Shown here piece after piece: positions 21,430 to 32,700 of a DNA stretch of 64,000 bases. The DNA comes from Callorhinus ursinus (taxonomy: Eukaryota > Chordata > Mammalia > Carnivora > Otariidae). Location: the NCBI RefSeq assembly GCF_003265705.1, contig NW_020313056.1, forward strand, positions 8,440,188-8,504,187. The letters run 5' to 3'. How positions within the stretch are numbered: position 1 is the first letter of the stretch; each line of letters starts with the position of its first letter. The position numbers were made by a program, and so were the translations under genes. Below the pieces are notes generated by a model. That model was not told the DNA's origin. It saw only the letters and a list, made by a program, of their open reading frames with translations, and ran no database searches.

Positions 21430-21800
21430 CCCAGACTTTGGAATTTGATTCATCTTGGGTTGAATCGCAATTCTGCCTTTCCCAGCTGTGTGTCATGACC
21501 TCTCTGAGCCTTAGTGTCCTCATTTATAACATGCAGATAAGAGAAGAAGTATGCTCATGCCACGTGAGAGCACTGGGCCCAGCATATAGTTGGCACCAAA
21601 GGAACGGCAGCTGCTTTTCCAATGAACTAGACCCTGAGCTGGGGTCCTAGGGGCCAGAGGTGACTCAGCAGAGGCCCTGCCCTTGATTCCAGTGGAGAGA
21701 CATTCCCGGGCAGCCTCCTGTAAATAAAAGCCCAGAGACTGGTGAGCACATAATCCCAATGCGTCAATTGTGCATGAGTCAGAAGCAGTTATGCCCACAA
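21430..21800 (+). repeat. MIR then repeat 'A' fragment
   Basis: 21430-21645: sense MIR (AATTTGATTCATCTTGGG, TTCTGCCTTTCCCAGCTGTG, TCATTTATAACATGC). 21650-21770: repeat 'A' start-like blocks (GAGGCCCTGCCCTTGATTCC). Confidence 0.6.
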
Positions 21801-21909
21801 GTCATAAAGTAGCAGCCGGACCCAAGATAACTGGCATCCTTCCAATCCCACACCCCCAACCCTGTTTTACAGAAATGCAAACAGAGCTGAGGGAAGAGCT
21901 GTGACCACA

Positions 21910-22130
21910 GCGTGACTCCACAGTTTTATTTTATCAGTCTCCTCCTAATAGGACACGTGGGTTAGTTCCAGTTCGGAGCGATCGTAAACAGCCTTGGCTG
22001 GGCCTCCCTACGCCTATAGGCGTGGGGGTTTTCCAGGATAGCTGGAGAGAAATAGAATTGCTGGGGTGAACTGGAAGCCCACAGGGTGCTCCGATGGCAG
22101 CAAAGGGAGGTGTCTCTCCCCAGTTTACTT
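21910..22130 (-). repeat. L1 fragment, antisense
   Basis: TCCTAATAGGACACGTGGGT..GATAGCTGGAGAGAAATAGA pattern resembles antisense L1 ORF2 (GGATAGCTGG..AATAGAATTGCTGGG). Diverged. Confidence 0.5.
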
Positions 22131-22135
22131 GCAGA

Positions 22136-22352
22136 TCAGAGTTTCTCAACCTCAGCACTATTGACATTTTGGTCGGAGAATTCTCTGTCCTGTGCATGGT
22201 AGGACATTTAGCAGCGTCCCTAGCTTCTCTACCCATGAGATGACAATAGCATATTACCACCCCCAAGTTGTGACAACCACAAATGTCTCAAGACATTGTC
22301 AAATGTCCCATAGGGGTCAAAAGCATCCCCAGTTGAAAACCACTACTTGAGA
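22136..22352 (-). repeat. MER5A-type hAT DNA transposon remnant
   Basis: GAGTTTCTCAACCTCAGCAC, ATTGACATTTTGG, CCAAGTTGTGACAACCAC, and GTTGAAAACCACTACTT at the far end. Both MER5 termini are recognisable. Confidence 0.85.
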
Positions 22353-22599
22353 TATACAGAGCCTACAAGTAGGAAGTCTAAGCACAGAGGCTTTAAGCAG
22401 ATGTATGGATGTTCATGATTTTCTTCTCTTTGGGCAGGCACACATTTTTTCCCTTTGGAAGGGGTACAATGACCTTGGTAGTCACTAAAGATTTCAGGTC
22501 ATATGGGTGCAATTAGTGGTATTTGGATATGGACAATAGAAATTATAACCTTCTGCGAACGTTAAATTTCCTCATTTTGAAACCTGTTTCAAACCTGTG

Positions 22600-23230
22600 G
22601 CCATGTATGAGAATGTCCTTATTCTTAGGAAACACACACTGAAGTATTTAAGGGTAAAAGGACATCGCATCTATAACTGACTCTCAAAATGGTTCAGAAA
22701 ATTTATACACACAGAGAGAAAATGACAAATCAAGTGTAACAAAATGTTGATGATTGGGAGATCTGAGGGAAGGAGGTACGGAAGCTTACTGCTCCTTGCA
22801 ACTTCTCTGTAAAATTAAAGTTATCTTAGAAATTACGATTTTAAAAGGATCTTGTCATACTCACCTATGTTTTATTCTAGTTTTTAAAACATGGCTTTAA
22901 TCTTTTATTCCCTGGACTCCAAATTACTCCTGTTCCCGGAATAGTACACCGAGTGCATTCACACCTCACGGCCCTTGATCTTGCCACACCTGCTGCCGAA
23001 CATACCGCCCCTCACCCTTTCTCCCTGATGAAATCTTACTCATCTTGGGGCAAGTTAACTTTTCTGAGCCTCAGTTTTTTTTCCTGTAAAATGAGGCCAA
23101 AGAGCAAGTGTACTTAAAAGATCCAGCACACAGAAATAGCCACTTTCAAACACCAGTCCCCCACCGTTTCTCCCCAATCCCACCCTGATCTTGATCCCTA
23201 CACTCTGCAAGTAAGAAAGAGGTAAAATAA
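22600..23230. repeat. L1M 3' scrap, L2-like and MIR-like pieces
   Basis: 22615-22840 resembles an L1M 3' end (TATAACTGACTCTCAAAATG..TGTAAAATTAAAGTTATC). 22910-23040 is L2-like, and 23050-23100 MIR-like (TTCTGAGCCTCAG..AAAATGAGGCC). Confidence 0.5.
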
Positions 23231-23309
23231 AAAGAGAGGACGTATTGGTTTCCTATAACTGTAAAGTCCAGAAGACGATCACACACAGTTCAGGTAAGGT
23301 TTGCTCTGG

Positions 23310-23550
23310 GTATTTACTTAATGCCAATAACAATAGCTAAAATGTATTGCCAGGCACTCTTCTAACCACAATGTATTTATTAGCTTACCTTCACAATGAC
23401 CTCGCAAAGCAGGCATAATCTTATTATCCCCATTTTCCACATTAGGAAACTGACATCCTGCGAGAATAAATAATTTGCCCATGGTCACACAGCACACAAG
23501 TGGTAGGGCTGAGACATAAACCTATGTCTGCCTGACTGGAAAGGGAGGAC
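23310..23550 (-). repeat. MIR SINE, near full length
   Basis: Antisense MIR: TGCCAGGCACTCTTCTAACC, TATTAGCTTACCTTCACAAT, TTATTATCCCCATTTTCCAC, GCCCATGGTCACACAGCACA, TGGTAGGGCTGAGACA. Confidence 0.85.
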
Positions 23551-24530
23551 CACTTTCAGGTAAGGCTTGATCCAGCCACTCAAAGATCTCACCAAGGACC
23601 TGGTTTCTCTTGGTCTTTCCTCTCTGCCTGCTCCAGGGAATGCACCCTAAAGATGACCCCTTCATGCTGCCAGCAGAGTCTGATGAGACTTGCTTTCTCA
23701 TTCACATCCAATGGGGGGAAAGCATCTGTGTCCCAAGATGCTTGGATTCCTGGATCCATGAAATGCCATGGCAGGATCCTGAAATTCACTCTGATTGGGC
23801 CATCTGAAGTCACACACCCATCTCCGAACCAATCACCATGTCCAGGTGGCTGGACAAAGTCGCTTGGCTTATATTAAAGAAATGGAGTCCATCCCATACA
23901 AACCACAAGCTGAGAAAGCAGGCAAGAGAGATTTCCTCCAAAAATTCGGAGCATTGTTTCCATGAAGGAGGGGGAATGGGCATGGGCATCCAGAAGCAGA
24001 TGTCTCCATCCCCATGACTCACACATACAATAAAACATTTTAAAATGTAGAGAAAAAGGAAGGCTTAGTTAAGGGATGGTTGTGCCATAGCACAGGCATG
24101 CACCACTGGTCGGTGTAGTCTGGCCATGACCCTCCAGGGAAGGAGGGCTTCCTGTCCATAGCCATGCCCTGTGGTGGTGGCAGGGTCAGGAGGCAGGTAC
24201 CTTCAGGGTGTTGGCAAACAGCCTGGAGCAGGCCAGAGCACAGCATGGGGCATTTCCTTCTGGGTAGGAGGCCCTACTGGGAACAGGGGAAATGGGAAGG
24301 AGATGTTCCCATAGACTGACTTAGGGAGCAAGCAGCCCGGCTGGGCACACAGAGCCTCTAGGGGTAGCGGGATAGCTGGCATCCTGACCGCACTGCAGCC
24401 CCCCCCCCCTTGTCTCTGAGACTCTTCTCACAGCCAGGAAACTCTGACGCCCTTGGTCCTTCCGCTAGGCTATGACCTGGAACTTTTAAGGTCCCTGTGG
24501 GCCCCAAGTCTACTTTTTCTTAACAGCCCA
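23551..24530. other. Intergenic, mostly unassigned
   Basis: 23555-23890 looks like an old LTR/MER-type element (CCATTGGATGTGAATG-like block in antisense). 23900-24530 shows no recognisable feature apart from a C-run at 24402-24410. No gene. Confidence 0.4.
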
Positions 24531-24534
24531 TACA

Positions 24535-25005
24535 TTCAGTCAATCATTAAAGCTAGTAAGGCTCCTTCCCACCTCAGGGCTTTTGCACTGGCTTTTGGCT
24601 CTATCTGGAACGCTATTCCCCTACAGTCTCATATGGCTCCCTCCATCCCCTCCTTTAGTCTGCTCACCTTCTATCTTTAGTTTATCACCTTCTCAGTGAG
24701 GCATTCCCTGGCTACCCTCGTTAACTACTCAACCTGCTCTCCATCCTCCCAGCTTCCAATCCTCCTTACCCTGCTTTGTTGTTGTTGTTGTTGTTTTTCC
24801 AAAGCAGCCATCACCCCCTAGCATGTCAGCATAGTTTAGTCCTTAGTGATTATTGTCCACCTCCCTTCCCACCCCCCAGGTGTCAACTCCAGGAGGCAGA
24901 GATTTTTGTCTTCTTTCTTTCCTGTTACATTTCTAGTACCTAGAGCAGGCCCTGCCTTGTAATACATGCTCAATAAATATTTGCTGGGCGAATAAATGAA
25001 TTGTA
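24535..25005 (+). repeat. L2 LINE 3' end
   Basis: CAGGGCTTTTGCACTGGC, TTCTCAGTGAGGCATTCCCTG, AACTCCAGGAGGCAGAGATT, TTCTAGTACCTAGAGCAGGC, CATGCTCAATAAATATTTGC in L2 order. Interrupted by (GTT)n at about 24777-24795. Confidence 0.88.
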
Positions 25006-25330
25006 AAAATTAAAATGAGAGTGGAGCTCATTTTTGCAGTCAATTTGTGTTGTGCGGAGCCTACGTAAATATGCCTGAGGCAGGATCTTCAACATTCTGC
25101 TCAACACAGGGCGCTGTGTGTCACTAAGGAACATCTCTCAGGAGTGAGACTCTGTTCCCCACAGGTCCCTCAGCCCACAGCACAGGGCCAGCTCGGAGCA
25201 GACGCTGAAAACGTTCACCCAGCATAAGCGCACTCGGATGAAGAGGATGCATAAAGAGGTGGGAGAAAGAGGTCCGCTGGCACAAGCCCCTGTCGCAGCC
25301 TCCCTTGACCTCCAGCCCCCTCACCCATCA
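25006..25330. other. Intergenic, unassigned
   Basis: No gene, RNA gene or clear repeat seen. Confidence 0.4.
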
Positions 25331-25845
25331 TCCCTGTGGACGCTTCTCACTCATCGCCCTTCCCACCAGGTTCACCCCATTCTAGTCGACCTCCTCTCGG
25401 CGGCTAGGGGGAGCTTCTCAAAGCACAAATTGGACCTTCAACTCTGCGGGGCACCCTGGTGCTGCCCTTGGAAAGGTCCAGATTCCTATGTAGGGCACCA
25501 AGCATGGCCCAAGCCCCCATGGATCTTACTTTTCTCTACAACTCTCCTCTCCTGCTATACTCCAGCCTCGCCAATTGTTGTTTTTTTTTTCTTCAATTGA
25601 GTAAAACAATCTCTCACCCCTGGGTCTGTGCGCATGCTAGTCCCTGTGTCTGGAAGACCCTCATACCTCACCTGACTCCCTTTCCCCAGCCAGTTCTTAC
25701 TTTACTTCAGTTGTCAGCTCAGGTAGCTCCTCCTCCAGGAAGCCATCCCTGATTTCTTACCCTGAGGTAGGTAGCCATTACGTATGCATTCCCATAGCTC
25801 TCTGTTTGCCTCTTTCATTCACGCATTAACTCAACATTTATTTGG
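25331..25845 (+). repeat. L2 LINE copy
   Basis: Sense L2 segments in order (CGCTTCTCACTCATCGCCC, TCTCAAAGCACAAATTGGAC, TGTCAGCTCAGGTAGCTCCT, GAAGCCATCCCTGATTTCTT). It is followed at once by a second L2 copy. Confidence 0.75.
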
Positions 25846-25849
25846 CCTA

Positions 25850-26256
25850 AGTAATGCATAATGATCTGGCTCCCTCATACCTCTCTGATCCCACCTTCCC
25901 CCTTTCTTCCTCTCACCCTCTGCTCCAGCTACATAAGCCTCCTTGCTGTCCGTTGAGCACACACCAAGTATGGTCCTGCCTCAGGGCCTCTGCACATCTT
26001 CTCTGGGTATCCTCACTTCCTTCAGGTCCCTGCTTAATTGCCACCTCCTCAGAGAGGCCTTCCTGACACCTCTGCTCCTCATCTGATAAAGCACTCCCTG
26101 TCATTCTCCACCCATCTCTGCAGCCTGCTTCACTTCTCCACATCATTGGTCCTTACCTGAAATTAGATTATCTTTTTGCTGCTGTACCATCAGCATTTCG
26201 CACAGTATCTGGCCTACAGCAATTCTCAGTAAAGATCTGATGAATAAATGAATGGA
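25850..26256 (+). repeat. Second L2 LINE 3' end
   Basis: TCAGGGCCTCTGCACATCTTC, ATTGCCACCTCCTCAGAGAG, GCCTTCCTGACACC, ending in GTATCTGGCCTACAGCAATTC and TGATGAATAAATGAATGG. The 3' end (from 26175) also exists as a second copy at 28050, see findings. This copy lacks the GTCTGTCCCTC..GTCTTG segment that the other copy keeps. Confidence 0.85.
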
Positions 26257-26326
26257 GCAATCCAGATCAACATGATCGTAACTTGAGGCAAGCCAGCAGG
26301 GGCTCCATCCCCCAACACTGTGACAC
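26175..26326. repeat. Segmental duplicate, copy 1 (152 bp)
   Basis: About 96% identical to 28050-28202 in direct orientation, 1875 bp away: five substitutions and one 1-nt indel by hand alignment. It spans the L2 3' end and about 70 bp beyond it (GAGCAATCCAGATCAACATG..CCAACACTGTGACAC), so shared L2 ancestry does not explain it. Confidence 0.95.
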
Positions 26327-26439
26327 CTCGGGGGTGTCCATCATGGGCAGCTTTGCAGCCTGAGTCTCAGAGCCAGGAGGAACCAGAGAAGAGAGACCTA
26401 AAGGAGGAGAAGGAGCCAGGCACATGCCTCTCCAGGGAG

Positions 26440-26815
26440 ACCGTTCACCAGGAAGCAGGTACAGCGAGTGCAAAGGCCCTGTGGCAGGATGACAGTGGGA
26501 GATGTCAGGAGACAAGGCTGGAGAGTCAGCAGGGCCCAGATCAGCAGGATCTTCAATGTCAGATGAGGGTGTGGATCTCATCCCAACACCTTCATAGTCA
26601 AGTGTAACACACAGGAGAGGCGACGAACATTTCTGCAGTGTCTCCTGCCTGCCAGGTAGCCTACCTGTTCACTGTGAATCTTACTAAAGCCTATGAAGCA
26701 TTCTTTTTCCATTTAACGAAGGAAAATGGACCTACATAGGCTCAGAAACAGAGGTGTGAGACTCCAAGTTTCGAAGGCTGGGCTCCTTCCGTTGCCCATC
26801 ACTGACTTTGACCTC
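26440..26815. repeat. Repeat 'A' fragment and antisense MIR
   Basis: 26450-26575 has GAGTGCAAAGGCCCTGTGGCA, the marker block of repeat 'A'. 26620-26800 is antisense MIR (CTGCCTGCCAGGTAGCCTAC, AACGAAGGAAAATGGACC). Confidence 0.6.
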
Positions 26816-26889
26816 TGCCCCGCCCACCCATCCCCATCTTAGGTGTGTGATTCTGCCTCTTCCCTCCTTTCTGGATTTGCTCTAACTTG

Positions 26890-27570
26890 GTGACCAAACG
26901 CGCATGTCATTCTCAAGGCCAGAAAAACAACTCGACACCCACTTGACATCTCTGCTCGGAACATCCAGCATGCATCTCACACGCAATATGCCCAAAACAG
27001 AACTGCTGGTCTCCCCCCTTCCCCAAACGTGCTCCCACTGTGTTCTCCCCCAGCTCAGTCAACAGCACCCCCATCCTCCCAGTGGCTCAGGCCAGGAACC
27101 TGGAAGTCATCCTCGACTTCCATTTCCCTCACCCCCCCATCTCATCGACCAGCAAAGCCTCGCCGCTCTGCCTTCAAAAGCACATCCAGAATCAAGCACT
27201 TCCCCCACATCCACGATCACCCCGGTCTAACCCTCCATCCGCTCCTACCTGAGCCATCACTGTCACCTCCTCCTGGTGTCCTGCCTCGGCACGGTCCCCT
27301 GAGTTCATTCCTTGCGGGCAGCCAGAGAGACCCTATTAAAATGTAAAGTCAAGGGGCGCCTGGGTGGCTCAGACGGTTAGGCGTCTGCCTTTGGCTCAGG
27401 TCATGATCCCGGGGTCCTGGGATCGAGTCCCGCATCGGGCTCCCTGCTCCTTGGGAGCCTGCTTCTCCCTCTGCCTTTCTCTCTCTCTCTCTCTCTCTCA
27501 TGAATAAATAAATAAAATCTTTAAAAATAAATAAATAAAATGTAAAGTCAAGGTCACTGCACAACTCTTT
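26890..27570 (+). repeat. L2 LINE, upstream 3' region, split by a SINE
   Basis: CCAAAACAGAACTGCTGGTC, CTCAGTCAACAGCACCCCCA, CCAGGAACCTGGAAGTCATCC, GCAAAGCCTCGCCGCTC, GCAGCCAGAGAGACCCTATT, TGTAAAGTCA..GTCACTGCAC: the L2 region normally found several hundred bases upstream of its 3' end. The SINE at 27355 interrupts it. Confidence 0.85.
27355..27536 (+). mobile_element. Carnivore SINE with TSD
   Basis: GGCGCCTGGGTGGCTCAGAC head, (CT)n, CATGAATAAATAAATAAAAT tail. Flanking direct repeats AAAATGTAAAGTCAAGG at 27338-27354 and 27537-27553 (the last GG may belong to the SINE head). Inserted in L2. Confidence 0.97.
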
Positions 27571-27579
27571 ACCAGAACT

Positions 27580-27705
27580 GCCCCACAGAACTTTCTGTGA
27601 TGATGGACATGTTCTACATCTGTACTGTCCAGTTCGCTTGCCACCTGCCACAGGTGACTTGAAATGTGCTAGTGTAACTGAAGGGCTGAATTTTTAATCC
27701 TACTT
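27580..27705 (-). repeat. Old MER-type repeat (third copy)
   Basis: Shares ACTTTCTG(T/G)GATGATG, CATCTGTACTGTCC and the GCCACATGTGGC-like region with 12690 and 15690. Truncated. Confidence 0.55.
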
Positions 27706-27714
27706 AAACAGCCA

Positions 27715-28225
27715 CACTCTGTTGGCAAGGCTGTGGGGAACAAGCACTCTTGAACACAGCTGTGGGAGTATATATTAGCATGTGATTCTAATCCCGCTAT
27801 CCACCTACCTAATGATGGTTTGTCTATATCTACCAAACTGACAAAGGCATTTAACATTTATCACAGCGATCCCACTTCAAGAGTGTGTCCTCTTGATCTA
27901 CCTTCACATGCCACACTGACATCACATAAAAAGTTTACAACATCTAAAGACAGGAAACAACCAATAGGCAACTAGTTAAATGAATTATTTTTACCTGTTT
28001 CTTGTCTGTCCCTCTTGCAACTCTGAGGACAGGGCCCTCACATGTCTTGTTTGCTGCTGTACCATCAGCATTTCACACAGTATCTGGCCCACAGCAATTC
28101 TCAGTAAAGATCTGATGAATAAATGAATGGAGCAATCCAGATCAACATGATACTGACTTGAGGCAAAGCCAGCAGGGGCTCCATCCCCCAACACTGTGAC
28201 ACACAATGGAATACCATGAAGTTGT

Positions 28226-28261
<36 letters not shown>

Positions 28262-28525
28262 ACAAGGAAATATGACACCTAGGGCACAAAGAAAGAAAAA
28301 AACACAAAAACTGGACTTCATCGAAAGTAAAAACATTTCTTTAAAAGTAAAAACATTTTTGTGCATCAAAGGACATTATGCAAAAAGTGAAAACAAAATG
28401 AGAAACAATATTTGCAAATCATATATCTGATAAGAGTCCAGTGTCCAGAACACATAAAGAACTCTTACAATTCAACAATAAAAGACAAACAATCCAATTA
28501 TTAAATGCGCAAAGGATTTGAATGA
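27715..28525 (+). repeat. L1 LINE remnants hosting the copied segment
   Basis: 27715-27985 (TTGGCAAGGCTGTGGGGAAC, GGAAACAACCAATAGGCAAC, TAGTTAAATGAATTA) continues logically at 28200 (ACACAATGGAATACCATGAA): in L1 these two blocks are adjacent. 28298-28525 is another L1 piece (CTTCATCGAAAGTAAAAACA, GTGTCCAGAACACATAAAGA). The 210-bp interruption is the duplicated segment. (AAAAG)n at 28235-28262. Confidence 0.8.
28050..28202. repeat. Segmental duplicate, copy 2 (153 bp)
   Basis: Near-identical copy of 26175-26326 lying inside an L1 element. Its left neighbour (about 27988-28049, CTGTTTCTTGTCTGTCCCTC..) is further L2 3'UTR that copy 1 has lost, so the inserted block is about 210 bp and comes from a fuller ancestor of copy 1. 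Confidence 0.93.
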
Positions 28526-28544
28526 AAGCATCGGGCTGAGCCTT

Positions 28545-28860
28545 AATTCACTTCAGCAAGCGTTTACTGAGTTTCTACCATGTGCCCTATGCTGATCCAG
28601 ACATGGGGATTCAGCTGTGAACAAAGCACGTCCCGGCCCTCAGGAACTGGTTTTCTGCTGGGTGACACATGAACTGCAAGTTCATTGCCCATGACAAGCG
28701 CTGTGAACACCAAACATGATGATGTCACAGTGACTGGAGGAGGGAGCAACTCTGAGCAGAGAAGTCAGGAGGGGACTCTGAGGAGGCAACATCACTGGTT
28801 ATTAGGAGTCAATGAAAGGCTGTTGACTCGCTCTTGGCCCGGGGTCTGACGGATACTAAG
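28545..28860 (+). repeat. Ancient repeat 'A', 5' part
   Basis: AGCAAGCGTTTACTGAGTTT, ACCATGTGCCCTATGC, GGGGATTCAGCTGTGAACAAA, CCCTCAGGAACTGG, then GACTCTGAGGAGGCAACATC. Same order as 18486 and 52345. Confidence 0.7.
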
Positions 28861-28939
28861 CGCTCCCCAAATCTTACAGTGACGCTTAAGGTCATTCTCA
28901 TCAGTTTACTGTCCTCTCCCTCTAGAGAACAGGAGGTCC

Positions 28940-29720
28940 TGGGGCTCGGGCTCGCGGGCGCTCAACACCAGCTGGCACACAGTAGGCGGACGCACGGTCC
29001 TCGTAACCTCTGCACGCGGTAGGGCTCGAGAGGCTAGCCCAGGCAGAGGGGGCCCCAGCCAGGGAGCACTGTTCGAAGTGTCCACCAAGCCCTGGCTCCC
29101 TGGCCCCGGCCCGGCGCCCTCCACTCGCGCTCCTCGCACACAGGAGGCGCTTGACAGTGCGTGCTGAAGAAACGCGTTTCTGGGTCCGGCGGCGCACGAC
29201 CTCGGCCCATTGCACAGGCCGGTAAACCGAGCGCGAGGTGGGCGGTGCCGCGCCGGCTATTCCTGGGGGGCCGGCGGGGGGCCCGGGTCGGGGGCGGATC
29301 GCTGCGGGGAGGGACGTGCCGCCGCCCCACCCTTCCGTGCCCAGCTGCAACCAGGGGCGTTCCTGCCCCCCGGCGCCGCGGTTGGCTGCGGCTCGGCGGC
29401 CGCTGATTGGCCAGCGCGGCCGCGGCGCGGTTCCCGATTGGCTGTGACGCGCGGCCGGGCGAGGCCCCCGCTTGCGCCTCCGCCGTGCCGGGGGCTGAGC
29501 GGTCATTGGGCGGCGTGATCTCGCCGCGATTCCGCGGCCCTGCCGCCGCCAGCGGAGCGCACCGGGCGGGTCGGGTGAGTGGCCATGGCGGGCGCCGAGG
29601 ATGGGCCGGGTCAGCAGCCGGAACTCGACGAGGATGAGGCGGCGTATTGCCGGCGCTGGGGCGCGCAGCACGCCGGGGCCCGCGAACTGGCCGCGCTCTA
29701 TTCTCCAGGTAAGATCTCCG
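28940..29720. promoter_or_regulatory. PEDS1 CpG-island promoter
   Basis: CpG-dense, GC-rich block ending just past PEDS1 exon 1. No TATA box. Three inverted CCAAT boxes (ATTGG) at 29405-29410, 29436-29441 and 29504-29509; the first two are 31 bp apart, about three helical turns, the usual arrangement for paired NF-Y sites. This is a housekeeping-type promoter; transcription probably starts near 29520-29580. Confidence 0.85.
29585..29708 (+). CDS. PEDS1: PEDS1 exon 1 (coding part)
   Basis: Encodes residues 1-41 plus the first base of codon 42 ([20 protein letters not shown].. to ALYSP). The start is fixed by the known MAGAED N-terminus and GTGGCCATGG-like Kozak context. Donor G|GTAAGA at 29709. 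Soluble acidic N-terminus, cytosolic by family topology. Confidence 0.97.
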
Positions 29721-32700
29721 GGCCCCCCCTCTGGGCCTGCAGCAGGGCTGTGGACAGCGACCCCGGGTTCCCCAGATCGGAACCTCAGCCTCAGGCCCCG
29801 ATGCAGAACTCCAGCCTCGGCTTCTGAACTTGCAAATAGCGCCCCCAAGTCCGGGGACCCCACCCCAGGGCCCCTTCCAAGCTCAAGCCAGAGCTCCAGC
29901 CATGGGGCTTTCTAGATGCACAATCCCTATATCAAGGAACTGCCGTATCAGCTCCCCGGGCCACATAGAGAGCTCCCATCGCACCCCCAGATCCGGATCC
30001 TAGCCTCAAAGCATCCGCGGCTGCAAAGAGCGCCCTAGACTTAGGGACCCCCATCCCAGGCAACCCGTCAGCTGCATGCACTGCCACTTCCCCCCCCCCC
30101 CCCCCCCCCCCCCCCCGCTTCTTAAAAGTCACATCCCATCCCAGGTTCCCCAGATCCGGAATTCACACCCGAGGGCCCCATCTGTGCCCCAGCCGGGGCC
30201 CTGGGCAGCAAACAGTGACCTCACCCCCAAAATCTGGGCACGTCAGCCTCCCTGCTCTAGGAACCGCAACTCAGGGACCCCCAGCTACCTAGTGCCCCAG
30301 GCGCCGCCCTTCCCCCAAGCCCCATTCTAGTTACAGCTTCAGTGGCCACAGACCACCCACTCCCCCAGCAAAGAGGAGCCTCAGCTCTTACTCTGTTCCT
30401 CTATTCCGGTATCCCGAGTGGTGAGGGCACTGTAAATCTTTCAGTTTAAGCTCCTCCCGTATGCAAATCCCAAGCCCAGCCCTTGCCCCATTCCCATTGC
30501 ATGTGTTATCAGCCCCCTTCATTCTCCAAACCAGACCACAGTTTAGAGACCCTTACCCCCTGTTCTGCCCTTAGATAGTGGTCTCTGGCTCCTTCCTGCT
30601 GTGCCTACTATTTATGCTCCAGCAAGCACCGGCTCTCCCACTCTTCTCTGACTTCCAGTAGAGCCCAAGGAATCTCATTGCCTGGGCGCTCTGTCCCCAG
30701 GGGTTAAGGAAATGCCATGGAGAACTCCAGAGTCAGGTGACTGGGAGCTGCAGGAGGCCTCTCTGCCTGGATGTCACCATCACACCAAGCTTTGTTTGTC
30801 AAACATTCTGACATCTTTCCTTTTGCCAGGGGACAGCCACCATGCACAGCCCTTGCCTGGGGTGGGCATGGGTCCACCACCACATTTGGCTTTCTACTCC
30901 GACTGGCCTGGGTTTGCATTACCATCTCTGCCATCACTGGCTGTGTGACCTTGGGCCATTTGCTTTCTTGTTGAGTCCTGGGTCACCAGAGGCCCTTTCT
31001 GGACTTGCAATTCCATGCTCTGGGTGTGATTTTTTTTTTTTTTTTTTTTTTTTATGACTTGGGTACCTGGTGCATGATGCCGTGGTTTCTTTAGCTTGTT
31101 CCCAAAGCACCTAGCCTATAGACCTAAAACCTCCTGCACTTCCTGGGATAGGCTGGGTTTGGCATCCCCACTGCTTCTTGCTGTATGACCTGGGCCAAGC
31201 CACTTTCCCTCCCTGAGCCTCAGTTTCCTCACCTCTAAAATGGACATAAAGTTTACCTGCTCCTTAGTGTTTGAGGGAAGAGGAAATGAGATCATCCACT
31301 TTGATGCAGTGCCTGGCATACAGTAGGCGCTCCCTATTGCTACCCCATTAGTCTGGTATTTCCTGTGAGTCTTGGAGTAAGGTGTTTTACCTCTCTTGTC
31401 GTCAGACTCACCACCTGAAACTCGAGGGTAAGGATTCAAAGGCCTCTTCCTTTGGTGTCCGGCTCTGCCCACCTGGGTAAACCCTGCCCACTTTCAACCA
31501 AATCATACTCAGGCATTCTGAGCTCCCCCAAGAGACTGCCATTTCTCCATTCCCCCATGATTGCATCTTTGTCTGGTTCTGATTTCCCCAAATGCCCTTC
31601 ACCCTCTGAAGAACAGCCATGCAGGGATCTGAGGCTGCAGACAGCCTCCAGATGCCCCAAACCTTCGGTAAAGGCTTTATCTCCTCTTGACTCGGAGCTG
31701 TGAGGAGGCGAGGTGTTGAGTGAGGAGTGGAGAAGCAGGAGACTGGACAGACTGGTTTCTCCAAATTTCGTAGGCCTCTCTCCCTCTGTCTCTGTTCCTT
31801 TCCTGTGTGGCCTTGTAGAAGTACTTCGACCTTCTCTGGACCTGACTTATAAAATGAGGGACCAGGCTCAATACATATGGAGCATCTTTGTCCCAGTCTC
31901 CATTCTAGGCCCTGAGGGCAAAGCAGTGAATAAGACAGGAAAAATAGAGCTGGTATTTTACTAAGCCCAGTAAATAAGGAAAGTAGCTCCCTTGCCCAGT
32001 GGTGGCAAGCATTATGGAGCAAATATATAGCAGAAAAGGGGGAAGTGAAATGTTGTTGGGGGCAGTAACATTTAGGGAGGGGGCAGTTAAGGCTTCACGG
32101 AGTGAGTAATATTTGATCAGAGACATGAAGGGAGGGAGGCCTGAAGATAATTGAGGAAGGATTGGTCCAGACCAAGGACCCAGCAAATGCAAAGGCCCTG
32201 AGGTGGGAGCATGCCCAGAATGTTTGTGGAACACCAAGGAGTCCCATGGACTGGAGAAAAATGAGCAAGGAGAGAGTAGGAGAAGCTTCTGGGTTCCAGG
32301 ACTGAATTCTTGATATTCTTGGGGCCAGAGGTGGATTGGCACCCTGACAGTTGGCAGCAATAATAAGGCAGTTAACATAGTTGACATTTATTTAGCACTG
32401 CTTGTGCTGGACATTTTCTTCACATGATCTCATTTCATCCTCCCTACAACTGTCTGAGGTGTCCCCTCAGTACCAACTGTATTTTTCAGGGCAGGAAACT
32501 GAGGCTTCCCCCACCACCACCACCACCACCACCACCACCTCCTCCTCCTCCTGTAGCCTCCTCATAGCCTAGCCCCTACATGTGTTCTTCCTAATGCTTG
32601 TCCTGTTTAGGATCAAGCCTGCATCCGCCCCTTCCAGAGAGCAGGGTCAGCAAGGCCAGGGACTGCTTGTGTTTGATTTGCCTGGCACTTCATGGTCCCC

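Noticed and set aside
28922..29863. 313-codon - strand open frame over the PEDS1 promoter and exon 1
   Set aside because: CpG-island composition artefact antisense to a confirmed exon.
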